A DNA stretch of 64,000 nt. It comes from Hydrogenophaga sp. GTDB taxonomy: Bacteria > Pseudomonadota > Gammaproteobacteria > Burkholderiales > Burkholderiaceae_C. Below are positions 39,579-51,525 of this stretch, piece by piece. The DNA is taken from NCBI RefSeq assembly GCF_025699295.1, contig NZ_JAILWB010000006.1, positions 1 to 64,000 on the forward strand, read 5' to 3'. Every line of letters begins with the position of its first letter. The stretch's first letter is position 1. The notes under the pieces are model-generated. The model was not told the origin of the DNA. It searched no databases and saw only the letters and a list, made by a program, of their open reading frames with translations. A program made the position numbers and the translations under genes.

Positions 39579-40871
39579 TCATTCGTAGACTTCGGCGTTC
39601 GGGTCCGTGGCCTCGAGTTCGTAGCTTGCCGCGAGCATGGCCAGACGGCCGATCACGCCATACATGTAGAAGCGGTTGGGCACACTGGCGCCGGGCTTCA
39701 CGCCAGGCTGCGGCAGCTGCGCGCTCTGCTCGAAGGCCAGCGGCACGTAGCTGGAGCCGGGCGCGTTGAGGTTCTCGTCCACGCCCCGCGTGGCGTGCAC
39801 ACGGTAAAAGCCGCCCACCACGTAGCGGTCCATCATGTAGACCACCGGTTCGGCCACCGCGCTGTTGATGCGCTCGTTGGTCAGCACGCCTTCCTGGATG
39901 ATGACCTCGTGCACCGCCTGCCCGGCCTGCGACACGGCCATGCGCTCTTTCGTGGCGGGCGAGAGCTTGTCGATGTCCTTCGCGTCGCGCACGGTCAGGA
40001 TGCCCATGCCGCCGGTGCCGTTGTCGGCCTTGACCACCACGAACGGCTTTTCGTTGATGCCGTATTCCTTGTACTTGCGCCGGATCTTGCCCAGCAGGGC
40101 ATCGGCATTGCTGCGCACGCACTCCAGCCCCGCGTCGTCGTCAAAGCTGACCTGGCCGCACTGGCTGAACATCGGGTTGATGAGCCAGTGGTCCATGCCC
40201 AGCAGCTTGCCGAAGCGCTTGGACACTTCCTCATAGGCCTTGAAGTGGTGGCTCTTGCGCCGCGTGCCCCAGCCGCCGTGCAGCGGCGGCAGCAGGTACT
40301 GCTCGTGCAGGTCTTCCAGGATGCCGGGCACACCCGCGCTCAGGTCGTTGTTGAGCAGGATGGTGCAGGGGTCGAAGTTCTTCAGGCCCAGGCGGCGTTT
40401 GCTGCGGATCAGCGGCTCCAGCACCACCTTGTCGCCACCCGGCAGCTCGATGGTTTTGGGCGCCTTGATGTCGTTGGAGAGCGAGCCCAGGCGCACGTTG
40501 AGCCCGGCCATGTAGAAGATGCGCTGCAGCTGCGCGAGGTTGCTCAGGTAGAAGGTGTCGGTCGTGCTCTCGGGCACCAGCAGCAGGTTCTTCGCCTCGG
40601 GGCAGATCTTTTCGATGGCGGCCATCGCCGCCTGCACCGCCAGCGGCAGCATCTCGGGCGTGAGGTGGTTCCAGCCGCCGGGGTAGAGGTTGGTGTCCAC
40701 CGGCGCGAGCTTGAAGCCGGCGTTGCGCACGTCCACCGAGGTGTAGAACGGTGGCGTGTGCTCCATCCACTCCAGCCGGAACCAGCGTTCGATCACCGGG
40801 GTGGACTCGAGGATGCGCTGCTCGAGCTCGTTGATGGGGCCGGTCAGGGCGGTGACGAGGTGCGGAACCAT
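39579..40871 (-). CDS. gshA: glutamate-cysteine ligase (proteobacterial GshA family)
   Basis: A 430-aa enzyme of the non-classical GshA family found in beta-proteobacteria, distinct from E. coli GshA. Recognisable stretches: MVPHLVTALTGPINELEQRIL, VDTNLYPGGWNHL, LVPESTTDT, and PFVVVKADNGTGGMGILTV near residue 275, which resembles an ATP-binding loop. It makes gamma-glutamylcysteine, the first step of glutathione synthesis; gshB is 3.3 kb downstream on the same strand. ATG 40871 matches the family N-terminus. Confidence 0.92.
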   Translation of the reverse strand: MVPHLVTALTGPINELEQRILESTPVIERWFRLEWMEHTPPFYTSVDVRNAGFKLAPVDTNLYPGGWNHLTPEMLPLAVQAAMAAIEKICPEAKNLLLVPESTTDTFYLSNLAQLQRIFYMAGLNVRLGSLSNDIKAPKTIELPGGDKVVLEPLIRSKRRLGLKNFDPCTILLNNDLSAGVPGILEDLHEQYLLPPLHGGWGTRRKSHHFKAYEEVSKRFGKLLGMDHWLINPMFSQCGQVSFDDDAGLECVRSNADALLGKIRRKYKEYGINEKPFVVVKADNGTGGMGILTVRDAKDIDKLSPATKERMAVSQAGQAVHEVIIQEGVLTNERINSAVAEPVVYMMDRYVVGGFYRVHATRGVDENLNAPGSSYVPLAFEQSAQLPQPGVKPGASVPNRFYMYGVIGRLAMLAASYELEATDPNAEVYE

Positions 40872-40965
40872 AGGGGGGAGGGGTATGAGCGGCGGGGAGT
40901 CACCCAGTGTAATGGGGGCGCGTGACGGCAATTCAAGGCCGGCGAGCCCCACCTGGGCGGCTGCC

Positions 40966-41241
40966 TCAGCCGGTCTGTCCGAAGCGTGCCGCCGCCCGCT
41001 CCCTCGCCTTCGCCGCCTCCACCTCGCGGTTCTTCGGCGCGGCCGTGGTGCGCAAGGACGTGATGAGCTCGCGCGCCGAAGCGGCCACCTGCTCCACCGC
41101 GCGCTCGAACGCGGCCTCGTTGGCCTGTGACGGCACGCTGAAGCCGCTGAGCTTGCGCACGAACTGCAGCGAGGCGTCGCGGATCTCCAGCTCGGTGGCG
41201 GGCGGGTCGAAGTTGAACAGGGTCTTGATGCTGCGGCACAT
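40966..41241 (-). CDS. DUF2277-family protein
   Basis: A 91-aa soluble helical protein beginning MCRSIKTLFNFDPPAT and containing EIRDASLQFVRKLSGFSVPS, the DUF2277 pattern. The tail (AKARERAAARF) is a charged helix. The function is unknown. It is 13 nt downstream of the GFA gene and likely co-transcribed with it. Confidence 0.88.
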   Translation of the reverse strand: MCRSIKTLFNFDPPATELEIRDASLQFVRKLSGFSVPSQANEAAFERAVEQVAASARELITSLRTTAAPKNREVEAAKARERAAARFGQTG

Positions 41242-41254
41242 GGCGGCGGGCTCC

Positions 41255-41782
41255 TCAGGTCTGTCGGGCGTCGCGGGCGGCCTGCCAGGCTTCGATGGCC
41301 GGCAGCAGCGCCTGCCGGCGCGCCAGGCTGTCCGCGGGCCAGTGCGCCTCACGCTCGTAGTATTCGGGCACCGCCGCCGCGCCCTCGGGCAAGATCACCC
41401 AGGGCTGTTTCGACGCCGTGAAGATGTGGATATCCGGCGGCAGCAGGTCCGGGTTGTCCAGCGTACCGACCCGCACGAAAGCGACCGCCGGGCCGGAGCC
41501 CGCGTAATGGCTCCAGAGCGCCACCCTGCAGTCCGGGCAGCGCATGATGGTCTGGCCCTGGCCACTGGCCGAGGGCGTGTGCACCGGCTCCGGCGGCTCG
41601 CCGAGCACGGTCACGCGGTCGGTCTCGATCATGGCGTTGAGGGCAAACGCCGCGCCCGATTCGCGCTGGCACCAGCGGCAGTGGCAGCAGTGCACGAACA
41701 GCGGCGCGCTCTCCATGCGGTAGCGCACCGCGCGGCAGTCGCAGCCGCCTTCGGCCGGAAAACGGGCGTCGTCAGGCGCCAT
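41255..41782 (-). CDS. GFA/CENP-V family zinc protein
   Basis: A 175-aa protein of the glutathione-dependent formaldehyde-activating fold. Cysteines in CDCRAVRY, HCCHCRWCQRESG (residues about 34-46) and MRCPDCRVALW (about 90) form the zinc sites. Family members bind S-hydroxymethylglutathione or other thiols, but activity is seldom proven. Its start overlaps the VOC gene stop by 11 nt. Confidence 0.85.
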   Translation of the reverse strand: MAPDDARFPAEGGCDCRAVRYRMESAPLFVHCCHCRWCQRESGAAFALNAMIETDRVTVLGEPPEPVHTPSASGQGQTIMRCPDCRVALWSHYAGSGPAVAFVRVGTLDNPDLLPPDIHIFTASKQPWVILPEGAAAVPEYYEREAHWPADSLARRQALLPAIEAWQAARDARQT

Positions 41783-42197
41783 GGCCTGTCCCGGGCGGCG
41801 GCGGTCCGCCCTGTCGTTCGTAGCTCACGGTGAGCAACTCCCAGACATGGTTGTCGGGCTCGCTCCAGTAGATCAGGCGACCGCCGAACGCGGGGTTGAT
41901 CTGGTGATCGTCAGGACCATGCGGCAGGCTGCGGTAGGCCAGACCCGCGTCCTGGATGCGCCCGAGCACGGCGTCGAACACCTCCGGCGCCACGCGAAAG
42001 GCGAAATGCAGGCGTGGCAACGGCCCGCTCCATTGATCGAAAGCCAGCGTGAGCCCGTCGTTGACGTAGACCGGCGAGAACGGCCCGATGACACCCTGTT
42101 CGGCCCAAGGCACATCCAGCAGGCGCGCGAGCAGGCGGGCCGCCTCGATCCGGTCATGGGACGGCACGAACAGGTGATCGAGCTGGACGGTCGACAC
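41772..42197 (-). CDS. VOC-family (glyoxalase-like) protein
   Basis: A 141-aa single-domain vicinal-oxygen-chelate protein. LDHLFVPSHD at residue 7 supplies the first metal histidine, PRLHFAFRV near 62 the second, and NHVWELLTVSY near 117 the glutamate. Probably a dioxygenase- or glyoxalase-like enzyme of unknown substrate. It is 40 nt downstream of proA. Confidence 0.82.
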   Translation of the reverse strand: MSTVQLDHLFVPSHDRIEAARLLARLLDVPWAEQGVIGPFSPVYVNDGLTLAFDQWSGPLPRLHFAFRVAPEVFDAVLGRIQDAGLAYRSLPHGPDDHQINPAFGGRLIYWSEPDNHVWELLTVSYERQGGPPPPGTGHGA

Positions 42198-42237
42198 GGC
42201 AGTGCTTCCTTCCTCCCGCCGCGCGCCGCCCCGGGAC

Positions 42238-43518
42238 TCAGCCCCGCACTTCGCCCTCGCCCAGCACCACGTACTTGAGCGAGGTCAGCCCTTCGACCCC
42301 GACCGGGCCGCGGGCATGGAACTTGTCGGTGCTGATGCCGATTTCGGCGCCCAGGCCGAACTCGAAACCGTCGGCGAAGCGGGTGCTCGCATTCACCATC
42401 ACACTGGCCGAATCCACCTCGCGCAGGAAGCGCTGGGCGTGCACGTGGTTCGTGGTGAGGATGGCGTCGGTGTGGTGGCTGCTGTAGTGGTTGATGTGGG
42501 CAATGGCTTCGTCCACGCCCGCCACGAGCTTGATGCTGATGACCGGCGCGAGGTATTCCTCGGACCAGTCGGCCTCGGTGGCGTCCTTCAGGTTCGCGCC
42601 CGGCACCGCCGCCAGGATGGCGCGGCTTTCGGCGCAGACACGCATCTCCACCCCTTTGGCCGCAAAGATCGCGCCGATCTTCGGCAGGAACTCCGCCGCC
42701 ACGCCGCGCGCCACGAGCAGGCTTTCGGTGGCGTTGCAGGGGCTGTACTTCTGGGTCTTGGCGTTGTCGGTCACCTTCACCGCCAGCGCGATGTCGCAGG
42801 GGTCGTCCACATAGGTGTGGCAGTTGCCGTCCAGGTGTTTGATGACGGGCACCCTGGCCTCGGCGCTGATGCGCTCGATCAGGCCCTTGCCGCCGCGCGG
42901 GATGATCACGTCCACGTACTGCGGCATGGTGATGAGCTGGCCGACGGCGGCGCGGTCGGTGGTGGGCACGAGCTGCACCGCATCGGCCGGCAGGCCGGCG
43001 TCCGTCAACGCGCGCTGCACCAGGGCGGCCAGCGCGCGGTTCGACTCGATGGCCTCGGAACCGCCGCGCAGGATGGCGGCGTTGCCGCTCTTGATGGACA
43101 GCGACGCGGCCTCGATGGTCACGTTGGGCCGGCTCTCGTAGACCATGCCGAACACGCCGATGGGCACGCGCATCTGGCCCACGCGGATGCCGCTGGGCAT
43201 CTGCTTCATGCCCGAGATGTCGCCAATGATGTCGGGCATGGCCGCGAGCTGCTCGCAGCCCTGGGCGCAGATCTCGATGACCTTGGGGCTCAGCTTGAGC
43301 CGGTCCACCATGGGATCGCTCAGGCCGTTGGCGCGCGCGCGCTCCAGGTCTTTCGCGTTCTCCACCTGCAGGGCCTGCACGTTCTCGCGCAGCAGCGCGG
43401 CCAGCCCGCGCAGCGCCGCGAGCTTGGTGGCCGCGCTGGCCCTGGCCATGAGCGCCGAGGCCGCCTTGGCCTGCAGCCCCAGGGTGTTCATGAGTTCGGT
43501 GGTGTTGGTGGCGTTCAT
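42238..43518 (-). CDS. proA: glutamate-5-semialdehyde dehydrogenase
   Basis: A 426-aa NADPH-dependent reductase of proline synthesis, converting gamma-glutamyl phosphate to the semialdehyde. The active-site cysteine is in [15 protein letters not shown] near residue 255; [25 protein letters not shown] and [16 protein letters not shown] are family blocks. The ATG at 43518 has the normal family N-terminus. No proB is adjacent. Confidence 0.95.
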   Translation of the reverse strand: MNATNTTELMNTLGLQAKAASALMARASAATKLAALRGLAALLRENVQALQVENAKDLERARANGLSDPMVDRLKLSPKVIEICAQGCEQLAAMPDIIGDISGMKQMPSGIRVGQMRVPIGVFGMVYESRPNVTIEAASLSIKSGNAAILRGGSEAIESNRALAALVQRALTDAGLPADAVQLVPTTDRAAVGQLITMPQYVDVIIPRGGKGLIERISAEARVPVIKHLDGNCHTYVDDPCDIALAVKVTDNAKTQKYSPCNATESLLVARGVAAEFLPKIGAIFAAKGVEMRVCAESRAILAAVPGANLKDATEADWSEEYLAPVISIKLVAGVDEAIAHINHYSSHHTDAILTTNHVHAQRFLREVDSASVMVNASTRFADGFEFGLGAEIGISTDKFHARGPVGVEGLTSLKYVVLGEGEVRG

Positions 43519-43588
43519 GGCGGAGATTTTCGCAGAGGGGCGGCGTTTGGGAAGCTGCAGGGGTCAAACGACGGCCGCCGTGCAAATA

Positions 43589-43616
43589 ACAAAGGCCACC
43601 CGCAGGTGGCCTTTGT
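43589..43616 (-). terminator. terminator after katG
   Basis: ACAAAGGCCACC (43589-43600), CGCA loop, GGTGGCCTTTGT (43605-43616): a perfect 12-bp stem between the katG stop (43633) and the proA start. T-rich flanks occur on both strands, so it can work in either direction. Confidence 0.85.
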
Positions 43617-43632
43617 CGTGCCCGTCAGGCGC

Positions 43633-46110
<2,478 letters not shown>

Positions 46111-47232
46111 ATGACCACCGCCCAGTTCCAGGTCCGCAAGGACAGCCTCGACACCGCGCGCACCGTGTTGCTGCCCGACGTGCCGCTCTCAGACGGCCAG
46201 GTGCGGGTGCGCATCGAGCACTTCGCGTACACGTCCAACAACATCACCTACGCGGCGTTCGGCGACGCGATGAACTACTGGCAGTTTTTTCCGGTGGCGT
46301 CGGCGGACGGTGACGCCACCTGGGGCCTCATCCCGGTGTGGGGCTTTGGCGTGGTGCGGGAGTCGCGCTGCGCCGGGGTGGCCGAGGGCGAGCGCCTGTA
46401 TGGCTACTGGCCGATGGCCTCCGAGGTGGTGCTGCAGCCGGTGCGCGTGTCGCCCGAAGGCTTCTTCGACGGCGCGCCGCACCGCGCCGCGCTGCACCCG
46501 GTCTACAACCAGTACCTGCGCTGCGCGGTCGACCCGCTGCACGATGCCGCCCACGAACCGCAGCTGGCGCTGCTGCGGCCGCTGTTCCTCACCGCCTGGC
46601 TGATCGACGATTTCCTGGCCGACAACACCTTCTTCGGCACCTGCGAGAGCGGCCAGCGCGGCGTGATGCTGCTTTCGTCGGCCAGCAGCAAGACGGCGTA
46701 TGCCACGGCGGCGCAACTGGCCCAGCGACCCGAGGTGGAGGTGGTCGGCCTGACATCGGCCGCCAACGTGGCGTTTTGCGAAAGCCTGGGCGTGTACAGC
46801 CGCGTGCTCACCTACGAGCAGCTCGGCACGCTGGCGACCGACACACCCTGCGTCTACGTGGACTTCGCGGGCAACGGCGACCTGCGCAAGGCCATCCATG
46901 GCCGGTTGGGCAAGCTGGCCTACAGCTGCTCCATCGGCGGCACCCACGTGGACCGCCTGGCCGGCGGGCGCGACCTGCCCGGGCCGCGCCCGGTGCTGTT
47001 CTTTGCGCCGGCGCAGGCGAAGAAGCGCCACGGCGACTGGGGCGCGGCCGGCTTCAACGAACGGATGGCGCGCGCCTGGCATGCGTTCATGGGCCAGGTG
47101 AACCAGCCGGCGGCGCCCTGGCTGGTGGTGCAGACCCACCGGGGGCCCGAAGCGGTGCAGGCGGCCCACGCACTGGTGCTGGGCGGGCGCGGCGACCCGC
47201 GCCTGGGGCACATGCTGTCGCTGACAGCCTAG
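46111..47232 (+). CDS. DUF2855-family protein
   Basis: A 373-aa protein of the DUF2855 family, distantly like medium-chain reductases: NNITYAAFGDAMNYWQFFP near residue 46, WGLIPVWGFGVV near 70, MLLSSASSKTAYATA near 190 (nucleotide-loop-like) and YVDFAGNGDLRKAIH near 250. The enzymatic role is unproven; a reductase is suggested by fold. ATG 46111 gives the family N-terminus. Confidence 0.85.
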   Translation: MTTAQFQVRKDSLDTARTVLLPDVPLSDGQVRVRIEHFAYTSNNITYAAFGDAMNYWQFFPVASADGDATWGLIPVWGFGVVRESRCAGVAEGERLYGYWPMASEVVLQPVRVSPEGFFDGAPHRAALHPVYNQYLRCAVDPLHDAAHEPQLALLRPLFLTAWLIDDFLADNTFFGTCESGQRGVMLLSSASSKTAYATAAQLAQRPEVEVVGLTSAANVAFCESLGVYSRVLTYEQLGTLATDTPCVYVDFAGNGDLRKAIHGRLGKLAYSCSIGGTHVDRLAGGRDLPGPRPVLFFAPAQAKKRHGDWGAAGFNERMARAWHAFMGQVNQPAAPWLVVQTHRGPEAVQAAHALVLGGRGDPRLGHMLSLTA

Positions 47233-47257
47233 ACAGCGCCTGCGCCGCTGTCCCCGA

Positions 47258-47734
47258 TCAGCGCGGCTTCTCGAAACCGGCCGCGATCCAGGCCCGCGCG
47301 CTGTCCACATTCAACCGGAAGGTGGGTGGCACGGGCACGCGGGCCAGTTCGGCGTCGAGCTCGTCCCACGCGCTCAGTGTCGCGGTGGCACCTTCTTCGT
47401 CGGGCACGATGGCCAGCGCGACCCGGATGCGGCGTCCTTCCACGTTCACGCTCACGTTCTTGTTCAGTTCGGCATGCCGCTGCTGCTCGGAACGGCGGAT
47501 GACCTCCCTGGCGGTTTTCACCAGGGTGTTGAACGCGGCCGTGTCCAGCGGCTTGGGGTTCTTCTTGTCGCGGCCCATGGTCCAGGGCCCGACCAGGGCC
47601 GGCTCGGCGCCACCATCGAGGTACATGGCCACCGCCCAGCCGTCGTCGTCTTCGTTCTTGATGACGCGGGCCGTCCAGTGGCCGTCGCTCCAGAGGCGGT
47701 CTTCGTGAATGGGTTCGTGTGTGTCGGTTGTCAT
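47258..47734 (-). CDS. conserved hypothetical protein, 158 aa
   Basis: A 158-aa soluble protein without signal peptide, with HWTARVIKNEDDDGWAVAMY and a long charged helix (LDTAAFNTLVKTAREVIRRSEQQ). I do not recognise a family; it has the look of a lineage-specific Comamonadaceae protein. It is divergent from the GST gene with a 63-bp spacer and convergent with DUF2855. Confidence 0.65.
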   Translation of the reverse strand: MTTDTHEPIHEDRLWSDGHWTARVIKNEDDDGWAVAMYLDGGAEPALVGPWTMGRDKKNPKPLDTAAFNTLVKTAREVIRRSEQQRHAELNKNVSVNVEGRRIRVALAIVPDEEGATATLSAWDELDAELARVPVPPTFRLNVDSARAWIAAGFEKPR

Positions 47735-47797
47735 GGGGTCAAGGGTACAGGCAGAACGCGCAGGCGAAGCGCGGACATTGCGATGTAATCAGGTGCC

Positions 47798-48463
47798 ATG
47801 ACGCCATCCACCGCCCCCCTGCTCTACAGCTACCGGCGCTGCCCCTACGCCATGCGCGCGCGCATGGCGCTGCTGGTGGCGGGCATCGCGTTCGATGTGC
47901 ACGAGATCGTGTTGCGCGACAAGCCCGCTGCCATGCTGGCGCTGTCCCCCAAGGGCACGGTGCCCGTGCTTCGCCTGCCCGACGGCAGCGTGCTGGAGCA
48001 GAGCCTGGACATCATGCGCTGGGCGTTCGCCGCGCACGACCCCGAGGGCTGGTGGGCCCGCGCGCAAAGCGCCACCCACCTCGACCTGCTTGCGGCGTGC
48101 GACGGCCCCTTCAAGCGCCACCTGGACCGGTACAAATACCCCGAACGTTTCGGCGATGCCGGTGACAGGGCGCTGCAACGTGATGCCGCCGTCGAGACGC
48201 TGCTGAAGCCGCTCGACGCGCAGCTGCAGCACGCAGCCCAGCTGGGCGGCCCCAATCCGTGCGCGACGGACATCGCCCTCTTCCCCTTCGTGCGCCAGTT
48301 CGCGGCGGTGGAGCCGGTCTGGTTCGCGCAACTGCCCTTGCCGGCGCTGAAAACCTGGCTGGAGAACTGGCTCGCACATCCACTTTTTGCAGCGGCCATG
48401 GTCAAGCTGCAAAGCGGGAAGGTGGTGCGCTTTCCCTTCTCGTGGCCACCCGAAGGCGTCTGA
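47798..48463 (+). CDS. glutathione S-transferase family protein
   Basis: A 221-aa two-domain GST. The thioredoxin-like N-terminus has RRCPYAMRARMALLVAGI (residues 12-29), with a cysteine in the active-site position as in omega/glutaredoxin-2-like GSTs, and SPKGTVPVL near 50 with the cis-proline. The C-terminal half is helical. Likely a glutathionylation or lyase-type enzyme; gshA and gshB are in the same window. Confidence 0.88.
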   Translation: MTPSTAPLLYSYRRCPYAMRARMALLVAGIAFDVHEIVLRDKPAAMLALSPKGTVPVLRLPDGSVLEQSLDIMRWAFAAHDPEGWWARAQSATHLDLLAACDGPFKRHLDRYKYPERFGDAGDRALQRDAAVETLLKPLDAQLQHAAQLGGPNPCATDIALFPFVRQFAAVEPVWFAQLPLPALKTWLENWLAHPLFAAAMVKLQSGKVVRFPFSWPPEGV

Positions 48464-48467
48464 GCCT

Positions 48468-48956
48468 TCAGCGCAAGGGAATGGCGGTGGCGCGGTCCAC
48501 CGCCACCGCCGTCAACGAGTTCTGCGGCGAGCCTTCGATCACGCGGTCCGAGTAGGTGAGGTAGACCAGCGTGTGCCGTTTCGCATCGACCATGCGCACG
48601 ATGCGCAGCCGCTTGAAGACCAGGCTGATGCGCTCGCTGAAGATTTCTTCCTGCGCCTTGATCGGTTTGGCAATGGCGATCGGCCCCACCTGACGGCAGG
48701 CGATGGACGCCTCCGACTTGTCCTCGGCCAGACCAAACGCCCCGGAGATGCCACCCGTCTTCGCGCGCGAGACGAAGCAGGTGACGCCACTCACCCCCGG
48801 GTCGTCGAACGCCTCGACGACGATCTTGTGGTTGGGGCCGATGAACTTGAACACGGTACTGACTTCGCCAATTTCTTCGGCGTGGGCAGCGGGTGTGGCC
48901 GCGATGGCCACGAACGCCAGAAGAAGGGAGGTGATGGAAAGGGCGAAACGGCGCAT
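48468..48956 (-). CDS. creA: CreA-family exported protein
   Basis: A 162-aa protein with signal peptide ([23 protein letters not shown]) followed by the CreA domain: [41 protein letters not shown]. The two domain cysteines (near residues 65 and 95) may form a disulfide. The cellular role of CreA is unknown. ATG 48956 is chosen to start the signal peptide. Confidence 0.9.
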   Translation of the reverse strand: MRRFALSITSLLLAFVAIAATPAAHAEEIGEVSTVFKFIGPNHKIVVEAFDDPGVSGVTCFVSRAKTGGISGAFGLAEDKSEASIACRQVGPIAIAKPIKAQEEIFSERISLVFKRLRIVRMVDAKRHTLVYLTYSDRVIEGSPQNSLTAVAVDRATAIPLR

Positions 48957-49052
48957 GGCGGTCTTCCGGAGAAATTCGAATGGCCACACGGTAGCAGGTC
49001 GCCAGCGGCGCGGGCCATCGCGCGCCGAGCTCATCGCAGCCCGCTGGCGCCC

Positions 49053-49505
49053 TCAGGCGCCGGTCCCTTCCAGCGCGGCCTCCAGGCTGGCCAGGATCTG
49101 CGCCCAACCCTGGCGTGCACGGTCGGCGTAGTCCTTCCACTCGGGCTGCATCTCAGCCGTGAGGTGCAGCGTGCAGCCGCCATCGCTCTCCGGGGTGATT
49201 TCGATGGTCACGATGTCGAAGGTGGGCGATGCGGCTGGAATCCCGAAGGTGAACACCAGCCGCCGCGGCCGTTCGATGGCGAGGTACTCCCCGGTGTGCT
49301 CCACGTCGCCGTCAGGACGCCTGTCGGTCAGAACGAACTGCCCGCCTACGCGTGGGTCGATGTCGCAGCGGACCATCTCGCCGGTGTCCGTCGAGAACAG
49401 GAAGCGGCTCGCCAGGCGCACATCGAGCCAGGCATCGAACACCCGCTCGGCCGGTTGGCGGAACCGGTGACGGACAGTGACTGCGAGATGGTCTTCGGTC
49501 TTCAT
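49053..49505 (-). CDS. SRPBCC (AHSA1-like) protein
   Basis: A 150-aa helix-grip protein: VRHRFRQPAERVFDAWLDVRLASRFLF at the start, DPRVGGQFVLTDRRPDG near residue 50, HTGEYLAIERPRRLVFTF near 70 and GWAQILASLEAAL at the end. Such proteins bind hydrophobic ligands and are often paired with ArsR-type regulators, as here: the ATG overlaps the regulator stop by 4 nt. Confidence 0.87.
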   Translation of the reverse strand: MKTEDHLAVTVRHRFRQPAERVFDAWLDVRLASRFLFSTDTGEMVRCDIDPRVGGQFVLTDRRPDGDVEHTGEYLAIERPRRLVFTFGIPAASPTFDIVTIEITPESDGGCTLHLTAEMQPEWKDYADRARQGWAQILASLEAALEGTGA

Positions 49506-49873
49506 GGTCGACGAACTCCTTTGCTTTGCGGGGGTGAAACTGCATCCTCCTCGTCCAGCAGCGCCTGCAAGCGCTGCAGGCGGCCCGTCCAGGCGCGCTG
49601 GCGCGACTGAAGCCAGTCCGACGCCTCTGCCAGCGGTCGCGGTTCGAGACGCAGCAAATGTTCGCGCCCCGAGCGGCGGCGCGTGATGAGGCCGGAACGC
49701 TCCAGGATGCGGATGTGCTTGGACACGGAGTTGAGCGAGATGTCGAACGGCGCGGCCACCTCGGTCACACGGGCTTCGCCCGAGGACAGCCGCGCCAGGA
49801 TGGCGCGGCGGGTCTCGTCGGCCAGGGCAACGAACAGGTTGTCGAGTCGGCTGGTGGTCAACGCATTCTTCAT
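49502..49873 (-). CDS. ArsR-family transcriptional regulator
   Basis: A 123-aa winged-helix repressor: LFVALADETRRAILARLSSGEARVTEVAAPFDISLNSVSKHIRILERSGLI covers the DNA-binding domain (residues about 13-64). No metal-binding cysteine motif is seen. An inverted repeat directly before its start codon (49872-49891) suggests self-repression of this two-gene unit with the SRPBCC gene. Confidence 0.9.
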   Translation of the reverse strand: MKNALTTSRLDNLFVALADETRRAILARLSSGEARVTEVAAPFDISLNSVSKHIRILERSGLITRRRSGREHLLRLEPRPLAEASDWLQSRQRAWTGRLQRLQALLDEEDAVSPPQSKGVRRP

Positions 49874-49891
49874 TCACCTATTTTGGTGAAT
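49872..49891. promoter_or_regulatory. inverted-repeat operator at the arsR-type start
   Basis: ATTCACC (49872-49878), six bases, GGTGAAT (49885-49891): a perfect 7-bp inverted repeat touching the start codon of the ArsR-type regulator. Its position fits an autoregulatory site. Confidence 0.65.
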
Positions 49892-50132
49892 ATTGAATCA
49901 TCGGTCAACAGGTCTCGGCCGTTCTTCCTTCATGGGGCGCGAAGCGCCTCATGCGATTCAGCAGCACGTTCCTTGCTCCCTGCAGAGAAAGGCGCGGCCC
50001 ATCAGGGCGTCAACACACCGTCATGAAGGTGTCGCGTTGCCGTCATGGCCAGCGGACAAGCTGGGCAGCAGGCCCGTGCCGCCCACTGACCGAGCATGGC
50101 GCACGTCCTCTGACACCTACGAAAGCACCCTC

Positions 50133-51482
50133 ATGAAGTTGCACACCTCTGCCCTGCTCGCCCTGGCCGCCGCCAGCGTGGGCTTTGCCGTCCAGGCCCA
50201 GACCGCCTACCCGGCCACCCTGGCGGGCCACGCCCTGCTGCCCGCGATGACCGTCATTCCCGCGCCCAAGAACGCGCCGGCCGACCTGCGGGTCAGCGGC
50301 AAGTTCACCACCGGCAAGCTGGTCGAGAAGATCGGCAGTGTCGAAGGCCTTTCGGCTGGCCGCCCCACCGGTGTGTCGCTGCCCTTCAAGGGCCAGCCCG
50401 TTCAGGGCCACTCGGGCATCAAGAAAATGCCCGACGGCACGTTCTGGATCCTCACCGACAACGGCGCCGGCGCCAAGGCCAACTCGCCCGACTTCGCGCT
50501 CTACCTCAACCACTACAAGGTCGACTTCAAGAGCGGCCAGTTCACGCGCCTGAAGACCGTTTTTCTGCACGACCCCGACAAGAAGGTGCTGTTCCGCGTG
50601 GTGCACGAAGGCACGAAGCAGCGCTACCTGACGGGCGCCGACTTTGACCTGGAAAGCTTTCAGTTCGCCGGCGGATCGATCTGGATCGGCGAGGAGTTCG
50701 GCCCCTACCTCATCCAGGCCGACATGAACGGCAAGGTGCAGGCCGTGTTCGAGACACAGGTGGACGGCAAGACCGTGCGCTCACCCGACCACCCTGCCGT
50801 CACCACGCCCGGCGCACCGGGCGGCGAAGTGAAGTTCCAGGTCCGCCGCTCCAAGGGCTATGAGGGCATGGCCGCATCGAAAGACGGCAGCAAGCTCTAT
50901 GCGTTGCTCGAAGGCGCGCTCCACGACGAGGCGACCAAGGGCGCCGAAGCCCTGGACGGCAAGCAATACCTGCGCGTGCTGGAGTTCGACGTGAAGACGG
51001 AGCAGTGGACCGGCCGCCACTGGAAGTACGTGCTGGAAGCCAACCACCACGCCATCGGCGACTTCAACATGATCAGCCCGACCGAGGGCCTGATCATCGA
51101 GCGCGACAACGGCGAAGGCACGGCCGACAAGGCCTGCCCCGAAGCCACGAAACGCGCCGACTGCTTCCACGACCTGGCGAAGTTCAAGCGCGTCTACAAG
51201 GTGGAACTGAGCGAAGCCAACGTGGGCGGCCCCGTGCGCAAGATCGGCTACATCGACCTCATGAACATCGCCGATCCGAACCAGCTGGCCCGCAAGCCGC
51301 TGAACAACGGCGTGCTGACCTTCCCCTTCTTCACGATCGAGAACGTGGACATGGTGGACGCGCGGCACATCGTGGTGGGCAACGACAACAACCTGCCTTT
51401 CTCCAGCAGCCGCGATCCCAACAAGGCCGACGACAACGAGCTGGTGTTGCTGGAAGTGGGCGAGTTCCTGTCGGCGCGTTGA
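50133..51482 (+). CDS. exported phytase-like (esterase-like activity) protein
   Basis: A 449-aa exported protein with signal peptide ending near AVQAQ (residue 22). It belongs to the phytase-like beta-propeller group (PF13449): PVQGHSGIKKMPDGTFWILTDNGAGAKANSPDF near residue 90, FQFAGGSIWIGEEFGPYLIQAD near 175, KGYEGMAASKDGSKLYALLEG near 240. Similar proteins have esterase or phosphatase activity; the substrate is not known. The 259-bp upstream region also serves the divergent regulator. Confidence 0.87.
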   Translation: MKLHTSALLALAAASVGFAVQAQTAYPATLAGHALLPAMTVIPAPKNAPADLRVSGKFTTGKLVEKIGSVEGLSAGRPTGVSLPFKGQPVQGHSGIKKMPDGTFWILTDNGAGAKANSPDFALYLNHYKVDFKSGQFTRLKTVFLHDPDKKVLFRVVHEGTKQRYLTGADFDLESFQFAGGSIWIGEEFGPYLIQADMNGKVQAVFETQVDGKTVRSPDHPAVTTPGAPGGEVKFQVRRSKGYEGMAASKDGSKLYALLEGALHDEATKGAEALDGKQYLRVLEFDVKTEQWTGRHWKYVLEANHHAIGDFNMISPTEGLIIERDNGEGTADKACPEATKRADCFHDLAKFKRVYKVELSEANVGGPVRKIGYIDLMNIADPNQLARKPLNNGVLTFPFFTIENVDMVDARHIVVGNDNNLPFSSSRDPNKADDNELVLLEVGEFLSAR

Positions 51483-51525
51483 GCGCACCGCTCGCTCTCA
51501 TGGCGTTTTCCTGATCGCTCGGCAC

